The notes under the pieces were generated by a model. That model did not search any database. It was not told where the DNA came from and worked only from the letters and a program-made list of their open reading frames with translations. From contig JAEYFY010000366.1 of assembly GCA_023454395.1 (NCBI GenBank), forward strand, positions 1-10,416: a stretch of 10,416 nt of DNA, read 5' to 3'. This DNA comes from Pseudomonadota bacterium. GTDB lineage: Bacteria > Pseudomonadota > Gammaproteobacteria > Enterobacterales > Enterobacteriaceae. Both the position numbers and the translations under genes were made by a program. Positions 1 through 6,089 of this stretch are shown in pieces. How positions within the stretch are numbered: the first letter of the stretch is position 1; each line of letters opens with the position of its first letter.

Positions 1-134
1 TTCCATGGATCAATGCATGGTTAGTGTCTGACAACGTTCAAGTTGCACCTCAAGAAGTTGAAGTCAGTTCTTACCTCGTGGGTCAAATCGATTCACAAGT
101 TGATACTGATGACTTAAGTAACTTTGAGCTGTAA
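1..134 (+). CDS. nrdB: Class Ia ribonucleoside-diphosphate reductase subunit beta, C-terminal fragment
   Basis: This is the 3' end of a gene that enters from the left edge. The frame beginning at base 3 gives 43 residues, starting [13 protein letters not shown] and ending in [20 protein letters not shown] before TAA at 132-134. That acidic tail is the hallmark of enterobacterial NrdB. In the family, the C-terminal peptide docks the beta subunit onto NrdA, and its Tyr takes part in radical transfer between subunits. The di-iron and tyrosyl-radical part of the protein lies outside the window. The complex reduces ribonucleoside diphosphates to deoxyribonucleotides in the cytoplasm. The next gene, yfaE, begins 25 nt after the stop, as in the nrdAB-yfaE arrangement of other Enterobacterales. 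Identification is firm despite the short fragment, because the tail is nearly invariant. Confidence 0.95.
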   Translation, partial: PWINAWLVSDNVQVAPQEVEVSSYLVGQIDSQVDTDDLSNFEL

Positions 135-159
135 TACTGAGAAATAACACCGATACGTT

Positions 160-438
160 ATGGCATCTCATAAAGTGACCCTGCATCAGCAGGGTCTTTC
201 AACACCTTTAGAATTTCATACTGACACTCATCCTTCTTTGCTTGATGCATTAGAACATGGGAAAGTCCAAGTCGAATACCAATGCCGTGAAGGCTATTGT
301 GGCTCTTGTCGTCTACGTTTAGTGAAAGGCAAAGTGTGTTATCGCAATGAACCTTTAGCGTTTATCCAAGCCGATGAAATACTCCCCTGTAGTTGTCATC
401 CCATTAGTGATATAGAAATAGAAATTTGCTCTGAATAA
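160..438 (+). CDS. yfaE: YfaE, [2Fe-2S] ferredoxin for NrdB cofactor maintenance
   Basis: This 92-residue plant-type ferredoxin resembles E. coli YfaE (84 residues) along its length. Cluster ligands are visible as Cys42, Cys47 and Cys50 in CREGYCGSC, with the fourth at Cys77 in EILPCSC; Cys60 and Cys79 are additional. In E. coli, YfaE supplies electrons and/or iron to NrdB to assemble and regenerate its diferric-tyrosyl radical, and the position 25 nt after nrdB fits that role. An in-frame TAA at 145-147 rules out an upstream start, and ATG at 160 gives an N-terminus resembling the E. coli protein. No good Shine-Dalgarno sequence precedes this ATG, so translation may be coupled to nrdB (inference). 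The T-rich stretch after the stop has no convincing hairpin, so where transcription ends is unclear. Confidence 0.95.
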   Translation: MASHKVTLHQQGLSTPLEFHTDTHPSLLDALEHGKVQVEYQCREGYCGSCRLRLVKGKVCYRNEPLAFIQADEILPCSCHPISDIEIEICSE

Positions 439-528
439 TTTGAATTATCTTAATTTTTGCTTTTTTCTAACACTCTTGTTCAATTTTGACTAAGGTTAAA
501 TTAACACGATAAAAAAAGGAAAAGCATT

Positions 529-762
529 ATGAAATTAAAGTCTATTTTCTCAGCCGTTGCTATTTCTACATCAATTCTGCTTGTCGCAGGCTGTTCAAGC
601 CCACAAAAAATAGAAACAGTAAATGGGGAAACAATTTTAACGACAGATAAACCCCAAGAAGATGAAGCAACTGGATTAATTACCTACAAAGATTCAGAAA
701 CAGGGCAAATTAAACAAATTAATCGTGATCAAATAAGACGAATGGTAGAGCTTGACGATTAA
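529..762 (+). CDS. Small DUF903 (YgdI/YgdR-type) lipoprotein
   Basis: This 77-residue protein has a lipoprotein signal peptide: basic MKLK, a hydrophobic core to about residue 20, and lipobox LVAGC at 18-22 giving a lipidated Cys22. Ser23 at mature position +2 is not the Asp that retains lipoproteins in the inner membrane, so outer-membrane sorting is predicted. The mature part of about 56 residues carries the family pattern seen in E. coli YgdI and YgdR: G-E-T-I-L-T near 33-38, D-E-A-T-G-L-I-T-Y near 45-53, and I-N-R-D-Q at about 65-69. The family's function is not well established and none is assigned here. An AAGGA-type ribosome site lies about 8 nt before the ATG. The gene stands alone: the 90-nt gap to yfaE has no obvious terminator, and a hairpin terminator follows the gene. 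Confidence 0.9.
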   Translation: MKLKSIFSAVAISTSILLVAGCSSPQKIETVNGETILTTDKPQEDEATGLITYKDSETGQIKQINRDQIRRMVELDD

Positions 763-784
763 CGCGCCTATAAACATTTCGCTT

Positions 785-820
785 AAAGCGCCAACTCATA
801 TTTATGATTGGCGTTTTTTT
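785..820 (+). terminator. Rho-independent terminator of the DUF903 lipoprotein gene
   Basis: CGCCAA (789-794) pairs with TTGGCG (808-813). After a bulged C795, TCA (796-798) pairs with TGA (805-807), extending the stem. A run of seven T follows at 814-820, and upstream A residues can pair with its start. It begins about 22 nt after the lipoprotein stop codon and insulates the gene from tyrP. Confidence 0.85.
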
Positions 821-837
821 ATTCACAAAATCCTTTT

Positions 838-855
838 TGTAAACTAATCATTACA
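838..855 (+). promoter_or_regulatory. Strong-type TyrR box upstream of tyrP
   Basis: TGTAAACTAATCATTACA matches the TyrR consensus TGTAAA-N6-TTTACA at all but one of the twelve specified positions (ATTACA for TTTACA). The invariant G and C, 14 bp apart between them, are at 839 and 854. In E. coli tyrP the upstream strong box is used by TyrR both for activation with phenylalanine and, with the adjacent weak box, for tyrosine repression. The site fits that role here by position and sequence; function is inferred. Confidence 0.8.
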
Positions 856-860
856 CTATA

Positions 861-878
861 CGTAATTAAAATTTGACA
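861..878 (+). promoter_or_regulatory. Weak-type TyrR box overlapping the tyrP -35 element
   Basis: CGTAATTAAAATTTGACA keeps the essential G (862) and C (877) of the TyrR palindrome but departs from consensus at three other positions, as expected of a weak box. It lies 23 bp centre to centre from the upstream box, about two helical turns, and its right half is the TTGACA -35 hexamer. In the E. coli tyrP model, tyrosine-bound TyrR hexamer occupies both boxes and blocks RNA polymerase. The overlap with the -35 is consistent with that mechanism. Confidence 0.7.
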
Positions 879-899
879 GAAATTTACCATTCTTATACT
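873..899 (+). promoter_or_regulatory. Predicted tyrP promoter
   Basis: A perfect TTGACA -35 (873-878) is followed after 15 bp by TATACT (894-899) as -10. The spacer is shorter than the usual 17 bp, which could make the promoter intrinsically weak and activator-responsive. The predicted transcript would start near 906, about 38 nt before the GTG start of tyrP. Confidence 0.6.
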
Positions 900-943
900 C
901 TGCTTTCCAAGTAAATAAAATAGTCTAGTGAACAGAGGATCTT

Positions 944-2155
944 GTGAAGAATCGCACTATAGGCAGTGTTTTTATTGTTGCAGGAACAACAATCGGGGCT
1001 GGTATGCTGGCAATGCCGCTGGCTGCTGTGGGTATTGGTTTTAGCACTATGTTGCTATTGCTCGTTGGCTTATGGCTATTAATGAGTTATACCGCATTAC
1101 TGCTGGTGGAAGTTTATCAATACAATGATCCTCATACTGGTCTTGGCTCTATTGCAAAACGCTATCTTGGTATCGGTGGTCAAGTGATCACTGGACTCGC
1201 ACTATTGCTATTAATGTATGCACTAACAACAGCTTATATTAGTGGTGCCGGTGAATTGCTCTCATCCACACTCTCGTCTTGGATTGGTCATGAGCTTTCT
1301 GTCACACAAGGTATCATTATCTTTACAGTGATTGGTGGTGCTGTGGTAGGAATTGGTACAACATCGGTTGATATGATTAACCGTCTATTGTTTACCGCAA
1401 AAGTTTTCTTCCTCATATTTATGCTGATTGTGATGTTACCTCACGTTGAATCAGTAAACTTAACCTCAATGCCTGTGGCATATGGGCTTATTCTTTCTGC
1501 TATTCCTGTTATCTTTACCTCATTTGGTTTCCACGGTAGTGTGCCAAGTATTGTAAGTTACATGAACGGTGATATTAAAAAGCTACGTATTATCTTTATT
1601 ATTGGTAGTGCCATTCCGCTTGTTGCTTATATTTTATGGCAGATTGCCACATTAGGCGCCATCCCAACAAACACATTTATGGGGATTATGGCGCAACAAT
1701 CTGGATTAAATGGCTTACTGACTGCTATTCGTGATGTTGTTGCTACACCTCGCGTAAATATTGCGGTAAACCTCTTTGCTGCGCTAGCATTAGCCACCTC
1801 ATTTCTTGGTGTTGCATTAGGTCTATTTGATTACCTTGCTGACCTATTTAAACGCAGTAATCGTGCAACTGGTCGTATGCAATCAAGCCTATTAACCTTT
1901 GTGCCACCTTTACTCTGTGCGCTTTATTTTCCTAACTTTGTGCAAGCCTTAGCCTATGCCGCTATTGCATTGTCAATTTTAGCACTACTGTTACCGGCTT
2001 TATTAGTATGGAAAGTCAGACAAGAACAAAACGGTGCTGATAAATACAAAGTTAAAGGTGGGAAAGGTACATTGGCCGTTGTGTTTATTTGTGGCTTAGT
2101 GGTTATTGGTATTCAAATCGCTATCACCTTTGGTTTATTACCACAGGTCGGCTAA
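944..2155 (+). CDS. tyrP: Tyrosine-specific permease TyrP
   Basis: This 403-residue polytopic inner-membrane protein belongs to the hydroxy/aromatic amino acid permease (HAAAP) family and has the same length as E. coli TyrP. It imports tyrosine with protons. Close matches to E. coli TyrP run throughout: [20 protein letters not shown] at the N-terminus (first helix, family motif at 12-25), YISGAGELL near 98-106, [21 protein letters not shown] near 187-207, [21 protein letters not shown] near 283-303, and YKVKGGKG before the last helix. About eleven membrane segments are expected. The start is GTG at 944, supported by AGAGGA at 934-939 and by the conserved N-terminus. Tandem TyrR boxes upstream support TyrP over the related Mtr or TnaB. 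It is a single-gene unit, flanked by terminators on both sides. Confidence 0.96.
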   Translation: MKNRTIGSVFIVAGTTIGAGMLAMPLAAVGIGFSTMLLLLVGLWLLMSYTALLLVEVYQYNDPHTGLGSIAKRYLGIGGQVITGLALLLLMYALTTAYISGAGELLSSTLSSWIGHELSVTQGIIIFTVIGGAVVGIGTTSVDMINRLLFTAKVFFLIFMLIVMLPHVESVNLTSMPVAYGLILSAIPVIFTSFGFHGSVPSIVSYMNGDIKKLRIIFIIGSAIPLVAYILWQIATLGAIPTNTFMGIMAQQSGLNGLLTAIRDVVATPRVNIAVNLFAALALATSFLGVALGLFDYLADLFKRSNRATGRMQSSLLTFVPPLLCALYFPNFVQALAYAAIALSILALLLPALLVWKVRQEQNGADKYKVKGGKGTLAVVFICGLVVIGIQIAITFGLLPQVG

Positions 2156-2177
2156 ATACTCACTTATATCAACAACA

Positions 2178-2213
2178 AAAAAGCAGGTGCTGATTTTTCA
2201 ACACCTGCTTTTT
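2178..2213. terminator. Bidirectional terminator between tyrP and the YfaZ-type gene
   Basis: AAAAAGCAGGTG (2178-2189) is perfectly complementary to CACCTGCTTTTT (2202-2213). Inside the loop, TGA (2191-2193) can also pair with TCA (2198-2200). The T-run on the right serves tyrP, and the A-run on the left becomes a U-run for the convergent minus-strand gene. One hairpin can therefore stop both transcripts. Confidence 0.9.
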
Positions 2214-2239
2214 ATTTGATCTTATCTGCTTTTTCTAGA

Positions 2240-2782
2240 TTAGAAGCTTAAACCAGCGCCAACATAGAAACCATCAGCAATTTTATTATTACTTCTATTA
2301 TGTGAGTTTTCGATTTCAATCACACGGTAACCCGCATTAACATGCAGTGGTTTAAAGACCGTTAATTGAGCGCCCACATCGGCTTCATAATAAGATTTGC
2401 TGCCAGAGGTTAATCCTTCAGGAGAAGCATAAGCTTCACCATAAACATTCAATGAAGGGAGTACATTCCAGTTTAAACCAACACCACCAGCTAGTGCAGC
2501 ACCATCATCACCATTTTTTGGTGATAAGTAGAGTGCTTTACCTCCAACGCTCGCTGAAAAAGGTCCTAATGGTAATGCAAATTTTGTCCCTAGGCTGCCC
2601 ATCTGACCATCATGATCACTACGCGCCCAGTTACCATTAAAAGATAGCCCTGCGTTAGGATTGCCTAAACCCGCACGAACATCAGTGTAATGTTTACCCG
2701 CTTGAATATTCATTGATACTGCATTTGCATTACCAGCCATAAATAACGCACTTACAGCGCCGACCAATAAATATTTTTTCAT
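2240..2782 (-). CDS. yfaZ: YfaZ-family outer-membrane protein
   Basis: This 180-residue protein is secreted by a Sec signal peptide (MKKYLLVGAVSALFMAGNANA) with predicted cleavage after Ala21 (A-N-A). The mature part alternates polar and hydrophobic residues, is rich in Gly and Asn, and ends in Phe (YVGAGLSF), the C-terminal signature recognised for outer-membrane beta-barrel insertion. It resembles E. coli YfaZ: GLSFNGNWARSDHDG near 46-60, LPLGPFSASVGGKALY near 70-85, and IADGFYVGAG at the end. Family function is not established. The start is ATG at 2780-2782, chosen because GGAG lies 8 nt upstream and it gives a clean signal peptide. A longer in-frame start at 2830 would bury the signal peptide behind 16 extra residues. 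It is convergent with tyrP and divergent from katA. Confidence 0.88.
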   Translation of the reverse strand: MKKYLLVGAVSALFMAGNANAVSMNIQAGKHYTDVRAGLGNPNAGLSFNGNWARSDHDGQMGSLGTKFALPLGPFSASVGGKALYLSPKNGDDGAALAGGVGLNWNVLPSLNVYGEAYASPEGLTSGSKSYYEADVGAQLTVFKPLHVNAGYRVIEIENSHNRSNNKIADGFYVGAGLSF

Positions 2783-2790
2783 TGTTATTA

Positions 2791-2794
2791 CTCC
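2791..2794 (-). promoter_or_regulatory. Ribosome binding site fixing the YfaZ-type start
   Basis: Read on the minus strand, GGAG lies 8 nt before the ATG at 2780-2782. This decides the start in favour of the 180-residue form over an in-frame ATG 48 nt further upstream. Confidence 0.8.
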
Positions 2795-2818
2795 AGCAAA
2801 TAATTGTCCTAACTTATA

Positions 2819-2824
2819 ATTATA
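2819..2824 (-). promoter_or_regulatory. Predicted -10 element of the YfaZ-type gene
   Basis: The minus strand reads a perfect TATAAT, placing the transcript start near 2812, about 30 nt before the ATG. At a 17-bp spacing the -35 position reads AAAGTG, which does not resemble TTGACA. That position lies within one arm of an inverted repeat (2841-2850), so an activator may be needed (inference). A second overlapping -10-like TATAAG lies just downstream. Confidence 0.45.
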
Positions 2825-2840
2825 CAACAAATTTATTAAA

Positions 2841-2959
2841 CCACTTTAGCTAAAATTGAAAGCTAATCTGTAGAATTTTCAATCTATGTAAATAAGTTAC
2901 ATCTATCAATGTTATTGGTCTAATTGGTTTTATTAATGGGTTTATTATTGCTAAAGTGG
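2841..2959. repeat. 10-bp inverted repeat spanning the YfaZ-type/katA intergenic region
   Basis: CCACTTTAGC (2841-2850) and GCTAAAGTGG (2950-2959) are perfect inverted copies 99 bp apart. Each reads GCTAAAGTGG in the direction of its own divergent gene. The left copy covers the -35 position of the predicted promoter of the minus-strand gene. The right copy ends about 106 nt before the katA ATG. A shorter repeat, TTAGCT...AGCTAA (2846-2851 with 2861-2866), overlaps the left arm. They could be binding sites of a shared regulator, but I recognise no known consensus. Confidence 0.5.
2886..2902. repeat. Operator-like palindrome between the YfaZ-type gene and katA
   Basis: ATGTAA-ATAAG-TTACAT is a perfect 6-bp inverted repeat with a 5-bp spacer, near the middle of the divergent intergenic region. 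Its geometry suits a dimeric repressor or activator. It does not fit the TyrR, Fur or FNR consensus, and no OxyR pattern (ATAG-N7-CTAT repeated) is visible here. The regulator is unknown. Confidence 0.45.
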
Positions 2960-2987
2960 AATTACAGTCAATATTAACCATAATAAG

Positions 2988-2993
2988 TATAAG
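2988..2993 (+). promoter_or_regulatory. Candidate -10 element of katA
   Basis: TATAAG lies about 72 nt before the katA ATG. An alternative is CATAAT at 2979-2984. Neither has a good -35 at standard spacing, which is common in activator-dependent catalase promoters. This is a tentative placement. Confidence 0.3.
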
Positions 2994-3054
2994 GCTGTTC
3001 GCTTCGTTTTATTCACACATGCTATTTTTTAGAACGTTCATTATTTCATAAACT

Positions 3055-3058
3055 GGAG
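3055..3058 (+). promoter_or_regulatory. Ribosome binding site deciding the katA start
   Basis: GGAG is 7 nt before ATG at 3066, an optimal distance, but only 4 nt before the in-frame GTG at 3063. A third ATG at 3061 is out of frame and is followed at once by TGA. The spacing favours 3066. Confidence 0.75.
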
Positions 3059-3065
3059 ATATGTG

Positions 3066-4520
3066 ATGGAAAAGAAAAAGCTAACAACAGCGTCTGGTGC
3101 GCCGGTTGTAGACAATAATAACTCTATGACAGCAGGTCCTCGTGGCCCTATGTTGCTTCAAGATGTCTGGTTTCTAGAAAAACTTGCTCACTTTGATCGT
3201 GAAGTTATTCCTGAAAGACGTATGCACGCAAAAGGCTCTGGTGCTTTTGGTACATTCAAAGTGACTCACGATATTACAAAATATACTCGTGCTAAAATAT
3301 TCTCTAAAGTGGGTAAAAAAACAGACATGTTTGCTCGCTTTTCTACTGTTGCGGGTGAACGAGGTGCAGCAGACGCCGAACGTGATATTCGTGGCTTTGC
3401 GTTAAAATTTTATACCGAAGAAGGTAACTGGGATATGGTGGGTAACAACACCCCTGTTTTCTATCTTCGTGATGCCCTGAAATTCCCTGACTTAAACCAC
3501 GTTGTAAAACGTGATCCTAAAACTAACCTACGCAATATGGCATACAAATGGGATTTTTTCTCTCATTTACCAGAAGCTTTACACCAGTTAACCATTGATA
3601 TGAGTGACCGTGGTTTACCGCAAAGCTATCGCTTTGTTCATGGTTTTGGTAGTCACACTTATAGTTTTATTAATAAAGATAACGAGCGTTTTTGGGTTAA
3701 GTTTCATTTCCGTTGCCAACAAGGCATTAAAAATCTGATGGATGATGAAGCGCAATTACTAGTAGGTCAAGACAGAGAAAGCTCACAACGTGACTTATTT
3801 GATGCTATTGAGCGCGGTGATTTCCCTCGTTGGAATTTACAAATTCAAGTGATGCCAGAAAAAGAAGCCTCTAAAGTTCCTTATAATCCTTTTGATTTAA
3901 CGAAAGTTTGGCCTCATGCGGATTATCCATTAATCGATGTAGGTTATTTTGAATTAAATCGTAACCCTGAGAACTATTTCTCTGATGTAGAGCAAGCGGC
4001 ATTTAGCCCTGCAAACATTGTTCCGGGTATTGGTTTCTCTCCTGATAAAATGTTACAAGGTCGCCTATTCTCTTATGGTGATGCACATCGTTATCGTTTA
4101 GGTGTTAACCATCATCAGATCCCTGTTAATGCGCCACAATGCCCATTCCATAATTATCATCGTGATGGTGCAATGCGTGTTGATGGCAATAGTGGCAGCG
4201 GTATTACCTATGAGCCAAATAATGGCGGTATGTTCCAAGAACAACCTAATTTCAAAGAGCCACCATTATCTATCGAAGGCGCGGCTGATCACTGGAACCA
4301 TCGTGAAGATGAAGATTACTTCAGTCAACCTCGTGCTCTGTATGAATTACTGAGTGATGAAGAGCACCAACGTATGTTTGCTCGTATTGCAGGTGAGTTA
4401 ATTCAAGCAAGTAAAGACACTCAAAAACGTCAGATTGCCCTATTTAAGAAAGTCCATCCTGAATATGGTGCGGGTGTTGAAAAAGCAATGAAAGCATTAG
4501 CAAAAAAAGACGCTAAATAA
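3066..4520 (+). CDS. katA: Heme catalase KatA (small-subunit, monofunctional)
   Basis: This 484-residue cytoplasmic enzyme disproportionates hydrogen peroxide to water and oxygen. It closely resembles the Proteus mirabilis catalase of known structure and has the same length when started at ATG 3066. Visible landmarks are the distal-side [15 protein letters not shown] block with His54, Asn127 in [10 protein letters not shown], and the proximal heme motif RLFSYGD with Arg333 and Tyr337 (the heme-iron ligand). Met53 next to the catalytic His is retained; in the P. mirabilis enzyme this residue is found oxidised to methionine sulfone. Length places it among small-subunit catalases, which are generally tetrameric and bind protoheme and NADPH. 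The gene forms a one-gene unit with a strong terminator. Regulation by peroxide stress is likely from the family, but no OxyR site was recognised. Confidence 0.98.
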   Translation: MEKKKLTTASGAPVVDNNNSMTAGPRGPMLLQDVWFLEKLAHFDREVIPERRMHAKGSGAFGTFKVTHDITKYTRAKIFSKVGKKTDMFARFSTVAGERGAADAERDIRGFALKFYTEEGNWDMVGNNTPVFYLRDALKFPDLNHVVKRDPKTNLRNMAYKWDFFSHLPEALHQLTIDMSDRGLPQSYRFVHGFGSHTYSFINKDNERFWVKFHFRCQQGIKNLMDDEAQLLVGQDRESSQRDLFDAIERGDFPRWNLQIQVMPEKEASKVPYNPFDLTKVWPHADYPLIDVGYFELNRNPENYFSDVEQAAFSPANIVPGIGFSPDKMLQGRLFSYGDAHRYRLGVNHHQIPVNAPQCPFHNYHRDGAMRVDGNSGSGITYEPNNGGMFQEQPNFKEPPLSIEGAADHWNHREDEDYFSQPRALYELLSDEEHQRMFARIAGELIQASKDTQKRQIALFKKVHPEYGAGVEKAMKALAKKDAK

Positions 4521-4557
4521 CCGTATAATAAGAAGCCCTGTGAGCAACTCGGCACTC

Positions 4558-4590
4558 ATGCCCCTAGTTAAAAGCTAGGGGCATATTTTT
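4558..4590 (+). terminator. Rho-independent terminator of katA
   Basis: ATGCCCCTAG (4558-4567) and CTAGGGGCAT (4575-4584) form a perfect 10-bp stem with a 7-nt loop, followed by ATTTTT. It begins about 38 nt after the katA stop. The opposite strand has no U-run after this hairpin, so it should not serve menE, for which no clear terminator is visible in 4591-4652. Confidence 0.92.
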
Positions 4591-4652
4591 ATATTAAAGG
4601 ATATTTAACTATATAAATTAAAGACTTCACCTTTAGTATTAATAAATAACAA

Positions 4653-6089
4653 TTATATCTTCTTAAGAGCCATTTGCCCTTTCATCCATTCTTGCACTTG
4701 TTTACGGGAAATTTTAATTCCGCCATTTTTAAGGCTTTCAGGGAGTTGCAGGCAAGCAACGGGTCGTTGAAATCCCGCTAAGCGAGAGTGATACCATTGT
4801 GGTAATTGATTGATTATTTCAATTTCTGCATCAACAACTGCGACTGGACGTTGCCCAAACTCAGTATCATCAATAGGAACAATAAAAGACTGGCTTACAC
4901 TTGGATGTGTATTAAGGATTTTTTCAATATCTTCGGGTTGAATACCTTCGCCAGCACTGAAAAAGAGATTGTCTAAACGACCTAAAACACACCATTCATC
5001 CGCGATAAAACCGCCTTTATCTCGTGTTGAATACCAGCCATCCGCAGTGAGTGATAACGGTTTTAATTTACCATCAAACCAATAACCTAAAGCAATACTG
5101 TCTGATTTAATCTGGATTTCATCATCGAGTATTCTTACACTTTTGCCTTTTAATGGTAGCCCTACTCCCGCTTTACCGTCTGCGCGTTTGGCGCAAACTG
5201 TGGATGCCATTTCGGTCATACCATAACCACACCAGCATTGAACGCCCCAATGTTCTGCTTCTTGCGTTAATTCAATGGGGATCATCGCGCCACCTAATAG
5301 AACAGATTTTAAGCTGAACGAGTGCTGCTTATCTTGTTGCGCTTTATTTTGTAAGAAACGCCAAAGCTGAGTCGGTACTAAAGAGGCATGAGTACAACCT
5401 TGTAATGCCTCGACAAAAGGATGCATTTCACGCACCACCAGCGTTGCGCCTCGTAACAACCAACGCCAAAAAACACCTTGTCCTGAGACATGAAACAAAG
5501 GTAAAGAGAGTAACCAGCTATCGCCTTTTTCAAAGGGCATTAATGATAAAACACCTTCCGCACTGCAAAGATGTGCATCAAAAGTATGAACAGCCGCTTT
5601 AGGTAAACCCGACGAACCCGATGTCAAAATAAGCGTTGCCATGCGAGATGGCTCCCACTGTACAGCTTCTGTTTCATTTTTATGTTGACGTGGTGCGTTA
5701 TCAAACTCAACGCCATTAAGATCAAGCAAAGTCGCATCCAGATCGAGCGTTGATTCACTCAGATCAGCATAAAAATCAATATTTAAATGAGGCAATAAAT
5801 CATCAAGTAAAGACTTTGGAAGTTGTGGATTTAAAGGTAAAACCTTAGCTCCACATTGAAAAGCAGCGAGTAATGTAAAAACAAGATTGAGGTTATTTTT
5901 TCCACGCAATAGCACAGTGCTTTGCGTATCAACACCTTGTTTAGCAAAATTGTTAGCTAAGTGATTAATATGACAACTGAGTTGCTGCCATGTAATAGGT
6001 GAAACACCTGAAATGATGGCCGTTTCATTTGGGTAGAATTGCGCCCAGTGATGCCACGGCCATTGTTTAAATGGAACTACTGTTGCCAT
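4653..6089 (-). CDS. menE: o-Succinylbenzoate-CoA ligase MenE
   Basis: This 478-residue enzyme of the acyl-adenylate-forming (ANL) superfamily activates o-succinylbenzoate with ATP and then attaches coenzyme A, giving OSB-CoA in menaquinone synthesis. Motifs in order: P-loop TSGSSGLPK (156-164), LFHVSGQG (198-205), [13 protein letters not shown] (232-244), GYGMTE (288-293), STRD ending at Asp357, hinge region [20 protein letters not shown] (370-389), and NGGIKISR with the adenylation Lys at 459. E. coli MenE has 451 residues. The extra length here lies mostly in the linker around 105-145 and a basic C-terminal tail. The ATG lies inside the end of menC (13-nt overlap) with only a weak GAGA upstream, implying translational coupling. 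It is the last gene of the men cluster. Confidence 0.95.
   Translation of the reverse strand: MATVVPFKQWPWHHWAQFYPNETAIISGVSPITWQQLSCHINHLANNFAKQGVDTQSTVLLRGKNNLNLVFTLLAAFQCGAKVLPLNPQLPKSLLDDLLPHLNIDFYADLSESTLDLDATLLDLNGVEFDNAPRQHKNETEAVQWEPSRMATLILTSGSSGLPKAAVHTFDAHLCSAEGVLSLMPFEKGDSWLLSLPLFHVSGQGVFWRWLLRGATLVVREMHPFVEALQGCTHASLVPTQLWRFLQNKAQQDKQHSFSLKSVLLGGAMIPIELTQEAEHWGVQCWCGYGMTEMASTVCAKRADGKAGVGLPLKGKSVRILDDEIQIKSDSIALGYWFDGKLKPLSLTADGWYSTRDKGGFIADEWCVLGRLDNLFFSAGEGIQPEDIEKILNTHPSVSQSFIVPIDDTEFGQRPVAVVDAEIEIINQLPQWYHSRLAGFQRPVACLQLPESLKNGGIKISRKQVQEWMKGQMALKKI

Noticed and set aside
455..467. T-rich run after yfaE as a rho-independent terminator
   Set aside because: No stem of useful length or GC content precedes the T-run.
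486..514. TTGACT...GATAAA as a promoter for the small lipoprotein gene
   Set aside because: The -10 would place the transcript start at about 520, inside or past the AAGGA ribosome site, leaving a message without it. It may be a chance match in AT-rich sequence.
2452..2640. Histidine-rich open frame opposite the YfaZ-type gene
   Set aside because: The His runs are the antisense reading of repetitive codons in the real gene. It has no independent support.
2783..2830. Longer start for the YfaZ-type protein at 2830
   Set aside because: It would place 16 residues before a well-formed signal peptide. The ATG at 2780-2782 has GGAG at ideal spacing, and the predicted -10 falls within the longer reading frame.
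2882..2906. Repeated CTAT (2884, 2903) as an OxyR site for katA
   Set aside because: OxyR half-sites should be ATAG-N7-CTAT repeated at 11-bp steps. The two CTATs are 19 bp apart and there is no matching ATAG.
3063..3065. GTG start for katA one codon before the ATG
   Set aside because: It lies only 4 nt from the GGAG and adds one residue beyond the 484-residue Proteus form.
4591..4652. Terminator for menE in the katA-menE gap
   Set aside because: Only AT-rich sequence with short, weak complementarity is present. The katA hairpin lacks a U-run on the menE strand.
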